From Bdellovibrionales bacterium (GTDB taxonomy: Bacteria; Bdellovibrionota; Bdellovibrionia; Bdellovibrionales; UBA1609): a stretch of DNA of 9,167 nt. Under the pieces are notes generated by a model. The model had not been told where the DNA came from and ran no database searches. It was given only the letters and a program-made list of their open reading frames with translations. A program made the translations under genes and the position numbers. This document shows positions 1 to 7,999 of the stretch, piece by piece. Location: positions 1 through 9,167 of the forward strand of contig DAIDJH010000049.1 of NCBI GenBank assembly GCA_027451425.1. The letters are read 5' to 3'. Every line of letters begins with the position of its first letter. The first letter of the stretch is position 1.

Positions 1-403
1 CTCCTATTGAACCCTGGGCAAGCTCCGAGAAAAACTGCATTCGGTCAAGTTGTCGGATCAAATAGCGCAGACAAAAATCCGAAATCTCTATATATTCTTT
101 TGGATCTACGGGCGCACCGTCTTGAGCAAATAAATCTTGAATGCCCACTAGCCCCTGAAGGGGCTGTCGCAAATTAACGATGCGGTCGACGACAAAACGG
201 TGTGTCGCGTTCGCAATTTCTCGCGAGGAGAATTCCGCACGGAATAATAAATAGGAATTAAAAATCAAAGCGACCGTCAGTAGCCCGCAAAAAAACACCG
301 CCGTAGATTGCCATCCCACCGCCGGATCAATTGCCATACAAACAATGCCAAAAAAAATGACAATAGCATTGACGACGGCATAAAATTTGGCGCGTGAACT
401 CAC
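1..403 (-). CDS. Partial membrane protein with a histidine-kinase-like DHp region lacking the phospho-His (left edge cuts it)
   Basis: The first 134 residues are visible and the frame is still open at base 1. The GTG start at 403 is chosen because AAAGGGG lies 7 bases upstream (minus strand) and no other start fits as well. Residues about 7-24 and 33-54 are two hydrophobic segments, so the protein is probably anchored in the inner membrane by a short hairpin. Residues 71-90 (IVNLRQPLQGLVGIQ in the centre) resemble the H-box of HisKA domains, usually HELRTPL. Residues about 105-132 resemble the second helix of that domain. At the position of the phospho-accepting His there is Val76, and Asn77 replaces the usual Glu. 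Kinase family membership is inference, because the ATP-binding domain would lie outside the window. It is transcribed divergently from the lipoprotein gene, with a palindrome between them. It could instead be an unrelated two-helix membrane protein. Confidence 0.6.
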   Translation of the reverse strand, partial: MSSRAKFYAVVNAIVIFFGIVCMAIDPAVGWQSTAVFFCGLLTVALIFNSYLLFRAEFSSREIANATHRFVVDRIVNLRQPLQGLVGIQDLFAQDGAPVDPKEYIEISDFCLRYLIRQLDRMQFFSELAQGSIG

Positions 404-479
404 TAACGGACCCCTTTATTCATGCGTACCGCACCTTCATGTTAACCCGAATTCCCGCACTCGTGCTAATTTAACCGCC

Positions 480-502
480 AAACGTATCAACTTGATATGT
501 TT
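480..502. promoter_or_regulatory. 23-bp near-perfect palindrome, candidate operator between divergent genes
   Basis: The 11-base arms read AACGTATCAA and TTGATATGTT, plus an outer A/T pair, around a single central C at 491. Only one pair mismatches (G484 with T498). Short arms with almost no spacer are typical of sites bound by dimeric helix-turn-helix regulators rather than of terminators, and no T-run follows. It lies 77 bases from the GTG of the leftward gene and about 70 from the rightward lipoprotein start, so one regulator could control both. The right arm contains TTGATA, which could double as a -35 element. The regulator is unknown. Confidence 0.4.
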
Positions 503-570
503 AGTGAATCAAAACGAGACGGTCACATCCCGCGCCTCACTTTTCGTCAGAAATGTGCCGATGTAACCAC

Positions 571-1134
571 ATGCAAAGTTGGCTTCGACGATCTATAATG
601 ATGACGTTGGCTTTATCGACGGTCGCAGTTTTCACTGGCTGCGCGACAGAATCCCCCTACCGAGAGCCGACAAGAATCTTGCTTCCGACTGATCTGAGCA
701 CGTCGCAGATTTTTCACAACTTGCACGACAGAATTGCGCTATATAAATACAAAATCGCTTTCGAAGACATGAACGTCGGGTTATTGGTCACCGCGCCCAG
801 GCAGTTTTCATTTATGAGCGGCGATCGAAAAATCCTTGCCCGACAAGTTGTGCAGGTTCGTCAGGAGGGGGGCGCCGTCAAACTTCGTCTTTCTTATGCC
901 TGCGCCTACAAAAATGCCCAGACCTTTTCACCCTGTCTTGCCAACGACGCCGACGCAAACCAAAAAATTTCACATATCGATCGTGGCTTTATTACGCTCG
1001 TGAAAAAAACCATCCGTGGATCATCCAATGTTGCCTATACGCCCGCCCCCACGCCGCGCGCACCAGCTGCAACGCCCAAAGTGACCGCAGCTAAATCAAA
1101 TTCATTTTCTGACTGGGGCGCTGCCGCCAAGTAA
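571..1134 (+). CDS. Probable lipoprotein of unknown function
   Basis: I do not recognise this family. The N-terminus from the ATG at 571 is a typical lipoprotein signal: two Arg at residues 6-7, a hydrophobic core (MMTLALSTVAV) and the lipobox-like FTGC, with the modified Cys at residue 24. Phe at the -3 position is less usual than Leu, so export is firm but lipidation is likely rather than certain. The mature part, about 165 residues, has mixed charge and two further Cys (in YACAY and SPCLA) that could form a disulfide. The last 35 residues are a flexible Pro/Ala/Thr tail ending SDWGAAAK. An in-frame ATG at 553 would add six residues before the signal and another lies at 598; none has a clear ribosome binding site, so the start is uncertain. 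The gene stands alone. Confidence 0.7.
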   Translation: MQSWLRRSIMMTLALSTVAVFTGCATESPYREPTRILLPTDLSTSQIFHNLHDRIALYKYKIAFEDMNVGLLVTAPRQFSFMSGDRKILARQVVQVRQEGGAVKLRLSYACAYKNAQTFSPCLANDADANQKISHIDRGFITLVKKTIRGSSNVAYTPAPTPRAPAATPKVTAAKSNSFSDWGAAAK

Positions 1135-1191
1135 CGGTCTCAACGGCAGAGATGAAATAACAAAAATTACACATTTTCTGTGGTGCCAATA

Positions 1192-1212
1192 TGACACGGG
1201 GATGCAGTGTCA
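1192..1212. repeat. Short inverted repeat TGACAC / GTGTCA
   Basis: Perfect 6-base arms (1192-1197 and 1207-1212) are separated by 9 bases in the gap between the lipoprotein gene and the coiled-coil protein gene. No T-run follows, so it is not a standard terminator. It could be an operator for the downstream gene or chance. The rest of the 1135-1365 gap holds an 8-base inverted repeat built on GCCGGC (1242-1249 and 1289-1296) and a weak TAGAAT -10 candidate at 1259-1264, and no RNA gene that I can see. Confidence 0.25.
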
Positions 1213-1365
1213 ATAACAGTCACGCGAGTGCCGCGTTTTGCGCCGGCGACGATTAAAGTAGAATTTTAAACACCTGGGGAAGGAAAATTCGCCGGCATGT
1301 TTATTGCGATGCGTTATCTGCTGGGCTGTGCGGATGGGCCGAAACAGCCTTTTGAGCTTCCAATA

Positions 1366-1794
1366 ATGAAAGTATTACTTATGACGAAACACCTACTCGC
1401 TTTGTCCCTTTTGCTGACAATGGTTGTACCTTGTCGCGGCTTTGCTGTAGGCGCCAGCCCACAACAGCAGCAAATTTTAAGTTTTCAAAAATGGAAGGAG
1501 CGAGAAATACTTGCCGCCGACAATCGCGTCGCACGGTTAAACAATAAGATCGTACAGCTCCGACAAAAGCCCAGCGATCAGACCCGTCAAATCGATCATC
1601 TTGGAGAACAATTGCGAAACGCGCTGGCTGCGGCAACGGTTGTCCACAATCTGACGGAAGATGACTACATTACCGTTTATCTGCGACAGTTCGCCCCAGC
1701 GCCGGGAATGGTTCAAAAAATAGCTAAGTCTCTCAACCGCGACGAGGTCGCAGACCTCCTCACGATGTATCTTAGGTCAAAAAATGGAACATAA
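1366..1794 (+). CDS. Exported coiled-coil protein of unknown function
   Basis: Not a recognised family. From the ATG at 1366 the product is 142 residues and opens with a good Sec signal (Lys at 2 and 8, core LLALSLLLTMVV, probable cleavage after CRGFA near residue 27). Next come a Gln-rich stretch, then about 60 residues with heptad-like spacing (REILAADNRVARLNNKIVQL and on), which suggests a coiled coil. A compact C-terminal segment follows (DDYITVYLRQF, then a helix up to the terminal SKNGT). Likely periplasmic. The frame is open back to an ATG at 1297, which has AAGGA 12 bases upstream but would put 23 unlikely residues in front of the signal peptide. An ATG at 1381 is a third option. The chosen start rests on the signal peptide, not on a ribosome binding site. 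No operon partner is evident; groES starts 94 bases downstream with its own promoter. Confidence 0.65.
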   Translation: MKVLLMTKHLLALSLLLTMVVPCRGFAVGASPQQQQILSFQKWKEREILAADNRVARLNNKIVQLRQKPSDQTRQIDHLGEQLRNALAAATVVHNLTEDDYITVYLRQFAPAPGMVQKIAKSLNRDEVADLLTMYLRSKNGT

Positions 1795-1827
1795 GGCCCG
1801 GCATTAATAAAATTTGCATCCAGACAC

Positions 1828-1856
1828 CTTGACAGGGGGCGGGGCAGGTCCATATT
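1828..1856 (+). promoter_or_regulatory. groESL promoter, heat-shock-sigma-like
   Basis: CTTGACA at 1828-1834 is followed 15 bases later by CCATAT at 1850-1855. This resembles the sigma-32 pattern CTTGAAA, 13-15 bases, CCCCATNT. The same bases also give a sigma-70 reading: perfect TTGACA at 1829-1834, spacer 16, CATATT at 1851-1856. Either predicts a start near 1862 and a leader of about 27 bases before groES. No CIRCE element (TTAGCACTC, 9 bases, GAGTGCTAA) is present, which argues against HrcA control here. Confidence 0.55.
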
Positions 1857-1888
1857 GATTGGCGCTTTAACATAGAGGAGGTTCATTT

Positions 1889-2200
1889 ATGGCGAAAGCA
1901 ACTGCTGCGGAAGTGAAGGTTCGCCCTTTGCACGACCGGATTCTCGTGCGTCGGGTGCAAGAAGATGAGAAAACGGCTGGGGGGATCATTATCCCAGAAT
2001 CGGCTAAAGAAAAGCCCCAACGCGGAGAAGTTGTCGCAACGGGCAAGGGTCGCGTGACAGAAGACGGCAAAACAATGCCGCTTGAAGTTCGCGCTGGCGA
2101 CACAATTTTGTTCGGCAAATATTCAGGTACAGAGCTCAAGCTCAATGGCCACGATTATTTGATGATGCGCGAAGAAGACGTTTTAGGCGTTCTAAATTAA
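1889..2200 (+). CDS. groES: Co-chaperonin GroES (Cpn10)
   Basis: The 103-residue product matches the Cpn10 family along its length. GroES forms the heptameric lid of the GroEL chamber in the cytoplasm and encloses folding substrates during the ATP cycle. Visible family marks are [10 protein letters not shown] (residues 11-20), the mobile loop at about 24-40 with the GroEL-binding tripeptide III at 33-35 in [15 protein letters not shown], the roof/core region with [11 protein letters not shown], and the C-terminal [14 protein letters not shown]. It is a few residues longer than typical because of a short leader, [15 protein letters not shown] ends 7 bases before the ATG, a strong ribosome binding site that fixes the start. 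It is the first gene of a two-gene operon, 21 bases ahead of groEL. Confidence 0.98.
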   Translation: MAKATAAEVKVRPLHDRILVRRVQEDEKTAGGIIIPESAKEKPQRGEVVATGKGRVTEDGKTMPLEVRAGDTILFGKYSGTELKLNGHDYLMMREEDVLGVLN

Positions 2201-3856
<1,656 letters not shown>

Positions 3857-5419
3857 TTAAAACATGTAATACAATCCGCCGGAGAATACGTCTTGTTCCT
3901 GACTTGACGTCGATCCGGCGGAAAAATCGCTCGCGAAAATATCGAAGTCGAGCTCAAACCGAGCCTTTAAGTTCACCCTAAGTTGTTTATCTAAAAATAT
4001 CCCAAACTGCGTTGCGCGATTAGTGGATGACCCCGATGATGTCGGTGATTCACTGAGGTGCGGGTCGTACATGTAATAGAAATTGGCCCCAATACCGTAT
4101 GGTGACGACGCAGCCAGAGGGTACCAACCCGACAGCCCAACCTCGGGCCCAGAATACGTCTTTGAAGTAATTCCCGCGGGAGTCGATTGATCGACAAACA
4201 TGTCATACGATGAGTAGCCAAACAAAAATTCAAGTTTTGGCGCGCTCACAGCATCAGCTAGTCGAATGTTGTAGCCAAATAAAAAATCGTACATCGAGAG
4301 ACGGTGCGAAAGCGTTGACGGCGACCCGCCGGAAACAGGATTGCTCGTCGAAATGATCCCCTGCCGAATGTGGGCGTGCGCGCTCCACTCGGACGTGAGC
4401 CAGAGTTCACCGTCTAAAAAAATTGTCGGGAAAACCGCAGCCGAATCACTCAAAGCATTCGGGGCATTCTCGGCGAAGCGCCCAACGCCAAAGCGCGCGC
4501 CAACCATACCAAATGTCGGTTGTTTCGTCGGCACCCACGCGGTTGGATTTTTGCCATAGTTCACGTTCGCCCCCGGCTGTGCCATCAACACATCCTCGGG
4601 GGTTTGCAAATTCGACAATGAATTCGTGTTTGGGTAAACGATCCCCTTTATGGGCCCAATTTTGGAATTCACTTGGATCGCACCCGCATCCACTTCGGTT
4701 ACGATGCGCCCAAAGCTAAGCGTATCGTCAACCTTAAGGAGCCGGACTTGTCCTATAATTTCCTTTTCTGAACCCACAAGAAAGTCGAACTTTGGGTGCC
4801 TTTTAACTTTTATAATTTCGATCACCGATAGAATTTCGTTCGGCACGACCCCATCAATGCGTCCAAGATTCACTGTTACGCGTGTGCCTTCACGACTCAA
4901 AATGAGCCCGCTGTAGGGAAGTTTATGTAAAAGTTCATGCACCATTTTTTCGGCTCGATGCTCAAGCGCTGTTGTATCGAAATTTTCGATGCCCGTTTGC
5001 GCCGCCTGCGCGATCAACCGCTTGTCACTTTTGAGAAAAAGATCCATTTTAACGCTGATGCCCGCTGGCCCTTTTGAAATGCTGACTGCGATGAACGCAT
5101 CTGCGGGGAAGTCCGCAAATATTTTATCGACCGCCGAGGGGTCTTCTTCTAACTCATCCGGGGTAGTGATCGGCCCGGCATAATTTGAGTCTAAATAATT
5201 AAAGTGATGCGAGCCCTTGAGAAGTTTCGTCAAATCTTTTTCGATCGGGCGCGCGTACACTCCTTGTAAATTGTCAAACACCGGCAAAAGCGAAATTGAT
5301 CGAACCGTTAGCTCCGCGTCCGCGTCACTTCGATAACTCGTCTGATCTTGCGACCACGCGCGTATGGAGTAGCTTGTTAGCGCGACCAGGACAATGGTCG
5401 CAAGCGAAATTATCCGCAT
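3857..5419 (-). CDS. Exported protein with FlgT/CsgG-like N-terminal module and predicted C-terminal outer-membrane beta-barrel
   Basis: The 520-residue product starts at the ATG at 5419, where a clear signal peptide begins (MRIISLATIVLVALTS, cleavage near AWS). The frame is open 73 codons further upstream, but those codons overlap the divergent gene and precede the signal, so they are rejected. Residues about 40-180 (LLPVFDNLQGVYARPIEKDL and on) look like the nucleotide-free TolB/CsgG-type fold of periplasmic assembly proteins. Residues about 190-280 (GTRVTVNLGRIDGVVPNEIL, then IGQVRLLKV) follow the pattern of the FlgT C-terminal domain: a strand, 'NLG..DGV..', then a property-repeat strand. 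From about 300 to the end there are alternating aromatic/polar strands, ending GGLYYMF. A final Phe after such strands is the usual BAM-recognition mark of outer-membrane barrels. Family assignments are by pattern only. Codons end directly against groEL. Confidence 0.7.
   Translation of the reverse strand: MRIISLATIVLVALTSYSIRAWSQDQTSYRSDADAELTVRSISLLPVFDNLQGVYARPIEKDLTKLLKGSHHFNYLDSNYAGPITTPDELEEDPSAVDKIFADFPADAFIAVSISKGPAGISVKMDLFLKSDKRLIAQAAQTGIENFDTTALEHRAEKMVHELLHKLPYSGLILSREGTRVTVNLGRIDGVVPNEILSVIEIIKVKRHPKFDFLVGSEKEIIGQVRLLKVDDTLSFGRIVTEVDAGAIQVNSKIGPIKGIVYPNTNSLSNLQTPEDVLMAQPGANVNYGKNPTAWVPTKQPTFGMVGARFGVGRFAENAPNALSDSAAVFPTIFLDGELWLTSEWSAHAHIRQGIISTSNPVSGGSPSTLSHRLSMYDFLFGYNIRLADAVSAPKLEFLFGYSSYDMFVDQSTPAGITSKTYSGPEVGLSGWYPLAASSPYGIGANFYYMYDPHLSESPTSSGSSTNRATQFGIFLDKQLRVNLKARFELDFDIFASDFSAGSTSSQEQDVFSGGLYYMF
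3875..3922. repeat. Two-tier inverted repeat just downstream of groEL
   Basis: An outer perfect 9-bp stem (TCCGCCGGA at 3875-3883, TCCGGCGGA at 3914-3922) encloses an inner 5-bp stem (ACGTC at 3888-3892, GACGT at 3906-3910), with small internal bulges and a 13-base loop. It starts 18 bases after the groEL stop codon. No T-run follows on the plus strand (AAAAA follows instead), so it is not a standard intrinsic terminator. It may still stabilise or pause the groESL transcript 3' end. It also lies inside the last 25 codons of the convergent barrel gene, so coding constraint or chance may explain part of it. Confidence 0.4.
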
Positions 5420-5471
5420 AAATTTATTCTCGCGAGCAATCTCGATCAAGACAAGCAGCAAAAATTCCGAA

Positions 5472-6593
5472 ATGAGATCTGTGAAATATTCAACCGTTTG
5501 GATTTTTACTTTTGTTCTCTCATGTGGGCTCTTAGGATTTTCTGCAAAAGCCCCGGCGCAAATAGATCCCTCGACATCGCTGCTGCTGCATTCGAACAAT
5601 GAGGACGACGCGGGACTCGACTCAAGTCGGTATGTCACTAGACCAAAGCCTCACGTACGGACGGCGCGCACACCTCAAGCGCCACAAAATACTCCGCTCG
5701 CCGCGGCCGCCGCCTCACAACCGCCAAACCCCTCTAAGCCCGCAACACCCCCGCCGGCAGTGGCCACCCCGAAGAGCTCGTCACCATCATCTGCACTAAC
5801 GCAATCGGCCGCAACAAATTCTGCTCGAGCGGCTGAGCACTGGTACACCCCGCTCCCCCCAGGGGTATATCCCGAAGATTCGCGCTATAACATCGCTGAC
5901 CTTTCGGTGGCGCCTGGCGTGTTCTATGCTGGAGCCGCAAGCACATATTGGTATCGCCGCTACTTTACGAGTGGGCCTTCTGTAGACGCGAAAGCTGATT
6001 TCTGGCTCAATCCAAGCGTTGGGCTAACCTTTGATTATTTCACCTCACTTGGCGGAGATATTCACGCCTCACCGACAACGGATCAATCCACGCTTGCGAC
6101 AACGCAAATTTTCACCGGCAGCCTCAGCTATCGGACATATATGTCGGATTCTCGCAACTCCCCAAGTGTCACCTTCAGCATCGGCTACAACGATTATCAA
6201 TTGAACGTCGCCAAAAGCGAACTAAATAGAATTGGATTAGTTACATCTGGTCTTGATTTTGGATTTCTCATGAAGTACCCAACGACCTTCACGCGGGCGT
6301 GGCTTCTCAGCTCTGAAATTTTGCCGCGCTTAACCGTCTCGGAACAGCCTACCGGCCTTTCGATATCAAGCGGCAATAGCCCGTCAGCCTATGCCGTTAA
6401 ACTTGGCTTCGGGCAAGAGTTTATGCTCAACAAAGATTATCAAGTTTTTTGGGAGCTCACGGAACGCTATGACAAAGCCGTTTACATGGGCTCCGCAAAT
6501 ACAGTCGATCCCGCAACGGGAGAAACTCCAAGCGGCGTGGATGTATCGACAAGTACGACGACCCTCAATATCGGCTTCACTTGGGGCGGATAG
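5472..6593 (+). CDS. Exported protein with Pro/Ala-rich linker and predicted beta-barrel domain
   Basis: The 373-residue product begins at the ATG at 5472, where a Sec signal starts (MRSVKYSTVWIFTFVLSCGL, cleavage near APAQ). The open frame extends 26 codons upstream, but that part precedes the signal and overlaps the divergent gene. After a short acidic segment comes a low-complexity linker, residues about 50-120, rich in Pro, Ala, Ser and Thr (for example KPATPPPAVATPKSSSP). It is probably an extended periplasmic tether. From about 145 (DLSVAPGVFYAGAAS) to the end are amphipathic strands with aromatic girdles (YWYRRYF, FDYFTSLGG, FTGSLSYRTY, YQVFWELTERYD, LNIGFTW). The protein ends in WGG rather than Phe, so insertion as a full barrel is less certain than for its divergent neighbour. 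No good ribosome binding site is visible. Function unknown. Confidence 0.7.
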   Translation: MRSVKYSTVWIFTFVLSCGLLGFSAKAPAQIDPSTSLLLHSNNEDDAGLDSSRYVTRPKPHVRTARTPQAPQNTPLAAAAASQPPNPSKPATPPPAVATPKSSSPSSALTQSAATNSARAAEHWYTPLPPGVYPEDSRYNIADLSVAPGVFYAGAASTYWYRRYFTSGPSVDAKADFWLNPSVGLTFDYFTSLGGDIHASPTTDQSTLATTQIFTGSLSYRTYMSDSRNSPSVTFSIGYNDYQLNVAKSELNRIGLVTSGLDFGFLMKYPTTFTRAWLLSSEILPRLTVSEQPTGLSISSGNSPSAYAVKLGFGQEFMLNKDYQVFWELTERYDKAVYMGSANTVDPATGETPSGVDVSTSTTTLNIGFTWGG

Positions 6594-6619
6594 GAAGAAT
6601 CACCCGCTGCGCGCCGGGC

Positions 6620-7300
6620 CTACTCGCGCTCCACTTCACTCGGGATCGGCAGCTTTTCCGATTGCTCGAGAATTTCGCGTTCTTTTTTCGCTAACCACGC
6701 CTTGTACCAAAGGTAGAGCGCCAGCATGATAAGAAAACCGGCCACAAAATATCTTTGCATTCGAATGGCCATACCAAGTGCGGTGTCAAGATTGCTTCCG
6801 AATATCCAACCCACGTAGAGCCAAATCGGTACGCTAATCAGCGCCGCCGCTCCGTCAAGAAGCAGAAACATTGCCGGCCGCACGCCCATGATCCCCGCAG
6901 TGAGAAAAATCGGTGCGCGAAGGCCCGGCAAAAAACGCGTGGTGAAACAAATAAACCTCGAGTTACGTAAAACTTTTTGCCTCGCAATTTGAATTCGGCT
7001 TTCAGTAAACACCGATCGAAAAATCGGCAACTTGAATACGCGATATCCAAAAACTCGACCGAAAAAAAACAACATCACATCGCCGGCGAGCACTCCCACG
7101 ACACAAAGAACGGCTACCATCGGTAGCTCAACACTTTTCAGTGCCGCGAGCAGCCCCGCCGAAATAAGCGTGACGTCTTCGGGGATTGGAACACCTAGAC
7201 CACACGACAAAAGTACACCGAAAATCAAGACGTAAGCCCTGAAGCCCGAAAAGCCCGAGAGAAAAGTTATGAGTTTAATGGTGAATTTGGCGTGCTCCAC
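6620..7300 (-). CDS. DedA-family inner-membrane protein (SNARE-associated/VTT domain)
   Basis: About 226 residues, the normal size for DedA proteins. In this family members act in the inner membrane and are linked to lipid-carrier flipping, membrane potential and envelope integrity; the substrate here is unknown. Visible marks are CGLGVPIPEDVTLISAG (the re-entrant N-terminal loop with its conserved acidic residue), a second loop GVLAGDVMLFFFGRVFGYRVF, and TRFLPGLRAPIFLTAGIMGV with the two Arg separated by PGL that are typical of DedA. Several hydrophobic segments follow, and a charged cytoplasmic tail ends EVERE. The start is uncertain: GTG at 7300 is chosen because the only longer option is TTG at 7339, which would overlap the response-regulator gene. 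Neither has a good ribosome binding site. It converges with the upstream barrel gene (26-base gap) and diverges from the response regulator. Confidence 0.9.
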   Translation of the reverse strand: MEHAKFTIKLITFLSGFSGFRAYVLIFGVLLSCGLGVPIPEDVTLISAGLLAALKSVELPMVAVLCVVGVLAGDVMLFFFGRVFGYRVFKLPIFRSVFTESRIQIARQKVLRNSRFICFTTRFLPGLRAPIFLTAGIMGVRPAMFLLLDGAAALISVPIWLYVGWIFGSNLDTALGMAIRMQRYFVAGFLIMLALYLWYKAWLAKKEREILEQSEKLPIPSEVERE

Positions 7301-7315
7301 AATGAGTGCCCAGAG

Positions 7316-7321
7316 TATAAT
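7316..7321 (+). promoter_or_regulatory. Consensus -10 box (TATAAT) directly ahead of the response regulator
   Basis: A perfect TATAAT ends 7 bases before the ATG at 7329, so transcription would start at or within a base of the A of the start codon. The -35 region is weak (TGCTCC at the ideal distance). The surrounding bases form the inverted repeat ATAAT-ACAT-ATTAT (7317-7330), so a -10-like hexamer also reads on the minus strand toward the DedA gene. The two promoters may overlap back to back. Confidence 0.5.
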
Positions 7322-7328
7322 ACATATT

Positions 7329-7724
7329 ATGGGATTCAAACTCGTTATCGTGGATGATGCAGCGTTTATCCGTGAGGCGATGAAATCGCTCTTGGAAGAC
7401 TCCGAAATTCAATGCGTGGGTGAAGCTTCCGATGGTGAAGAGGCGCTTCAGGTGATCGAACGGTGCCAACCGGATGTGGTGATTCTAGATTTGATACTTC
7501 CGAAAAAAAATGGAATCGAAGTCGCTGCGGAACTTATGAGAAAAAAATCAAGAGCGCAAGTGATCGCTTGTTCAACTGAAGGGCAAGAAAGCCTCATGAT
7601 TCAAGCGATAGACGCTGGTTGCAATAATTTTTTAACTAAACCCTTCACTGCGGAGTCACTTAAAAAAGTTCTCTTCGCGGCACTCGCCAAACCGCCGAAA
7701 ATTCGTGCGGCCGATGCGAGCTGA
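7329..7724 (+). CDS. Stand-alone CheY-like response regulator receiver
   Basis: The 131-residue product is a single receiver domain with no output domain. Phosphotransfer from a histidine kinase to Asp54 should switch its binding to a partner protein. The full active site is visible: acidic pair Asp9-Asp10 (IVDD), Asp54 in VVILDLILPKKNG, Ser82 or Thr83 in IACSTEGQ, Lys104 in FLTKPF. The chosen ATG at 7329 puts the first strand (FKLVIVDD) at the normal distance. An upstream ATG at 7269 would add 20 residues without homology and lies in the DedA gene. There is no Shine-Dalgarno sequence, and a TATAAT box ends 7 bases upstream, so the mRNA is probably leaderless. The next gene follows after 24 bases and is likely co-transcribed. 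No kinase or chemotaxis gene is nearby, so its input and target are unknown. Confidence 0.95.
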   Translation: MGFKLVIVDDAAFIREAMKSLLEDSEIQCVGEASDGEEALQVIERCQPDVVILDLILPKKNGIEVAAELMRKKSRAQVIACSTEGQESLMIQAIDAGCNNFLTKPFTAESLKKVLFAALAKPPKIRAADAS

Positions 7725-7735
7725 TAAACAAATTT

Positions 7736-7742
7736 AAGGAGG
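7736..7742 (+). promoter_or_regulatory. Perfect Shine-Dalgarno sequence (AAGGAGG) for the 76-aa gene
   Basis: TAAGGAGGT at 7735-7743 is fully complementary to the 16S rRNA 3' end and sits 6 bases before the ATG at 7749. It fixes the start and predicts strong translation, in contrast to the missing site of the gene before it in the same operon. Confidence 0.85.
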
Positions 7743-7748
7743 TATAAC

Positions 7749-7979
7749 ATGGAGACCATCAGTTTTATTTTCAAAACCACTCTGGTCACAATTGCTGTGA
7801 TTTTGGTTATGCAAATTAAATGGGGGGGCCAAACAATCGAGCGCCACACGATGCGCGCACTCAATTCAGCGCAAATCGTGAGACCGCTGAACGAGACGGC
7901 TCACGGCGCAGCGACTCTTGTCCGAAACGTTTGGAACCTTATGTGGTATTCAAAACCAACAAAGCACGCCCACGATTAA
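7749..7979 (+). CDS. Small single-pass membrane protein, unknown function
   Basis: The 76-residue product is not a family I recognise. Residues about 4-23 (ISFIFKTTLVTIAVILVMQI) form one hydrophobic helix. The rest is a basic, amphipathic tail with a second mildly hydrophobic helix near the end (LVRNVWNLMWY). The one Lys in the helix and the Lys/Arg/His-rich tail suggest the C-terminus is cytoplasmic, but orientation is uncertain. The gene follows the receiver gene after 24 bases and has the best ribosome binding site in the window, so it is probably real, strongly translated and in one operon with the receiver. A role as membrane partner or target of the receiver is possible but is inference from position only. 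Its last codons overlap the terminator-like hairpin of the convergent small gene. Confidence 0.8.
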   Translation: METISFIFKTTLVTIAVILVMQIKWGGQTIERHTMRALNSAQIVRPLNETAHGAATLVRNVWNLMWYSKPTKHAHD

Positions 7980-7991
7980 AAGATCGCGGGC
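7968..7991 (-). terminator. Terminator-like hairpin after the 51-aa gene
   Basis: On the minus strand GCCCGCGAT, loop CTTTTA, ATCGTGGGC forms a 9-bp stem with one G-U pair, followed by a partly T-rich stretch (GTGCTTTGTTGGTTTT). It starts 8 bases after the stop of the 51-aa gene. On the plus strand the same pair is an A-C mismatch and no T-run follows, so it fits leftward termination better. The T-run is interrupted, so it may be weak. Confidence 0.45.
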
Positions 7992-7999
7992 TCTGCCGG

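Noticed and set aside
457..469. GCACTCGTGCTAA, resembling half of a CIRCE element
   Set aside because: CIRCE needs two 9-base arms with a 9-base spacer; only overlapping fragments are here, and it is over 1.3 kb from groES.
5420..5450. TTGATC / TAAATT promoter pair (17-base spacer) for the leftward barrel gene
   Set aside because: The -10 box ends one base before the ATG, so transcription would start inside the coding region.
5420..5638. N-terminal extension of the leftward barrel gene by 73 codons
   Set aside because: It precedes a good signal peptide and covers the start of the divergent gene.
6603..6618. CCCG/CGGG hairpin between the barrel gene and the DedA gene
   Set aside because: Only four base pairs and no T-run on either strand, so it is not supported as a terminator.
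7301..7339. TTG start for the DedA gene 13 codons further upstream
   Set aside because: It would overlap the response-regulator coding region and has no ribosome binding site; still possible but less likely than GTG at 7300.
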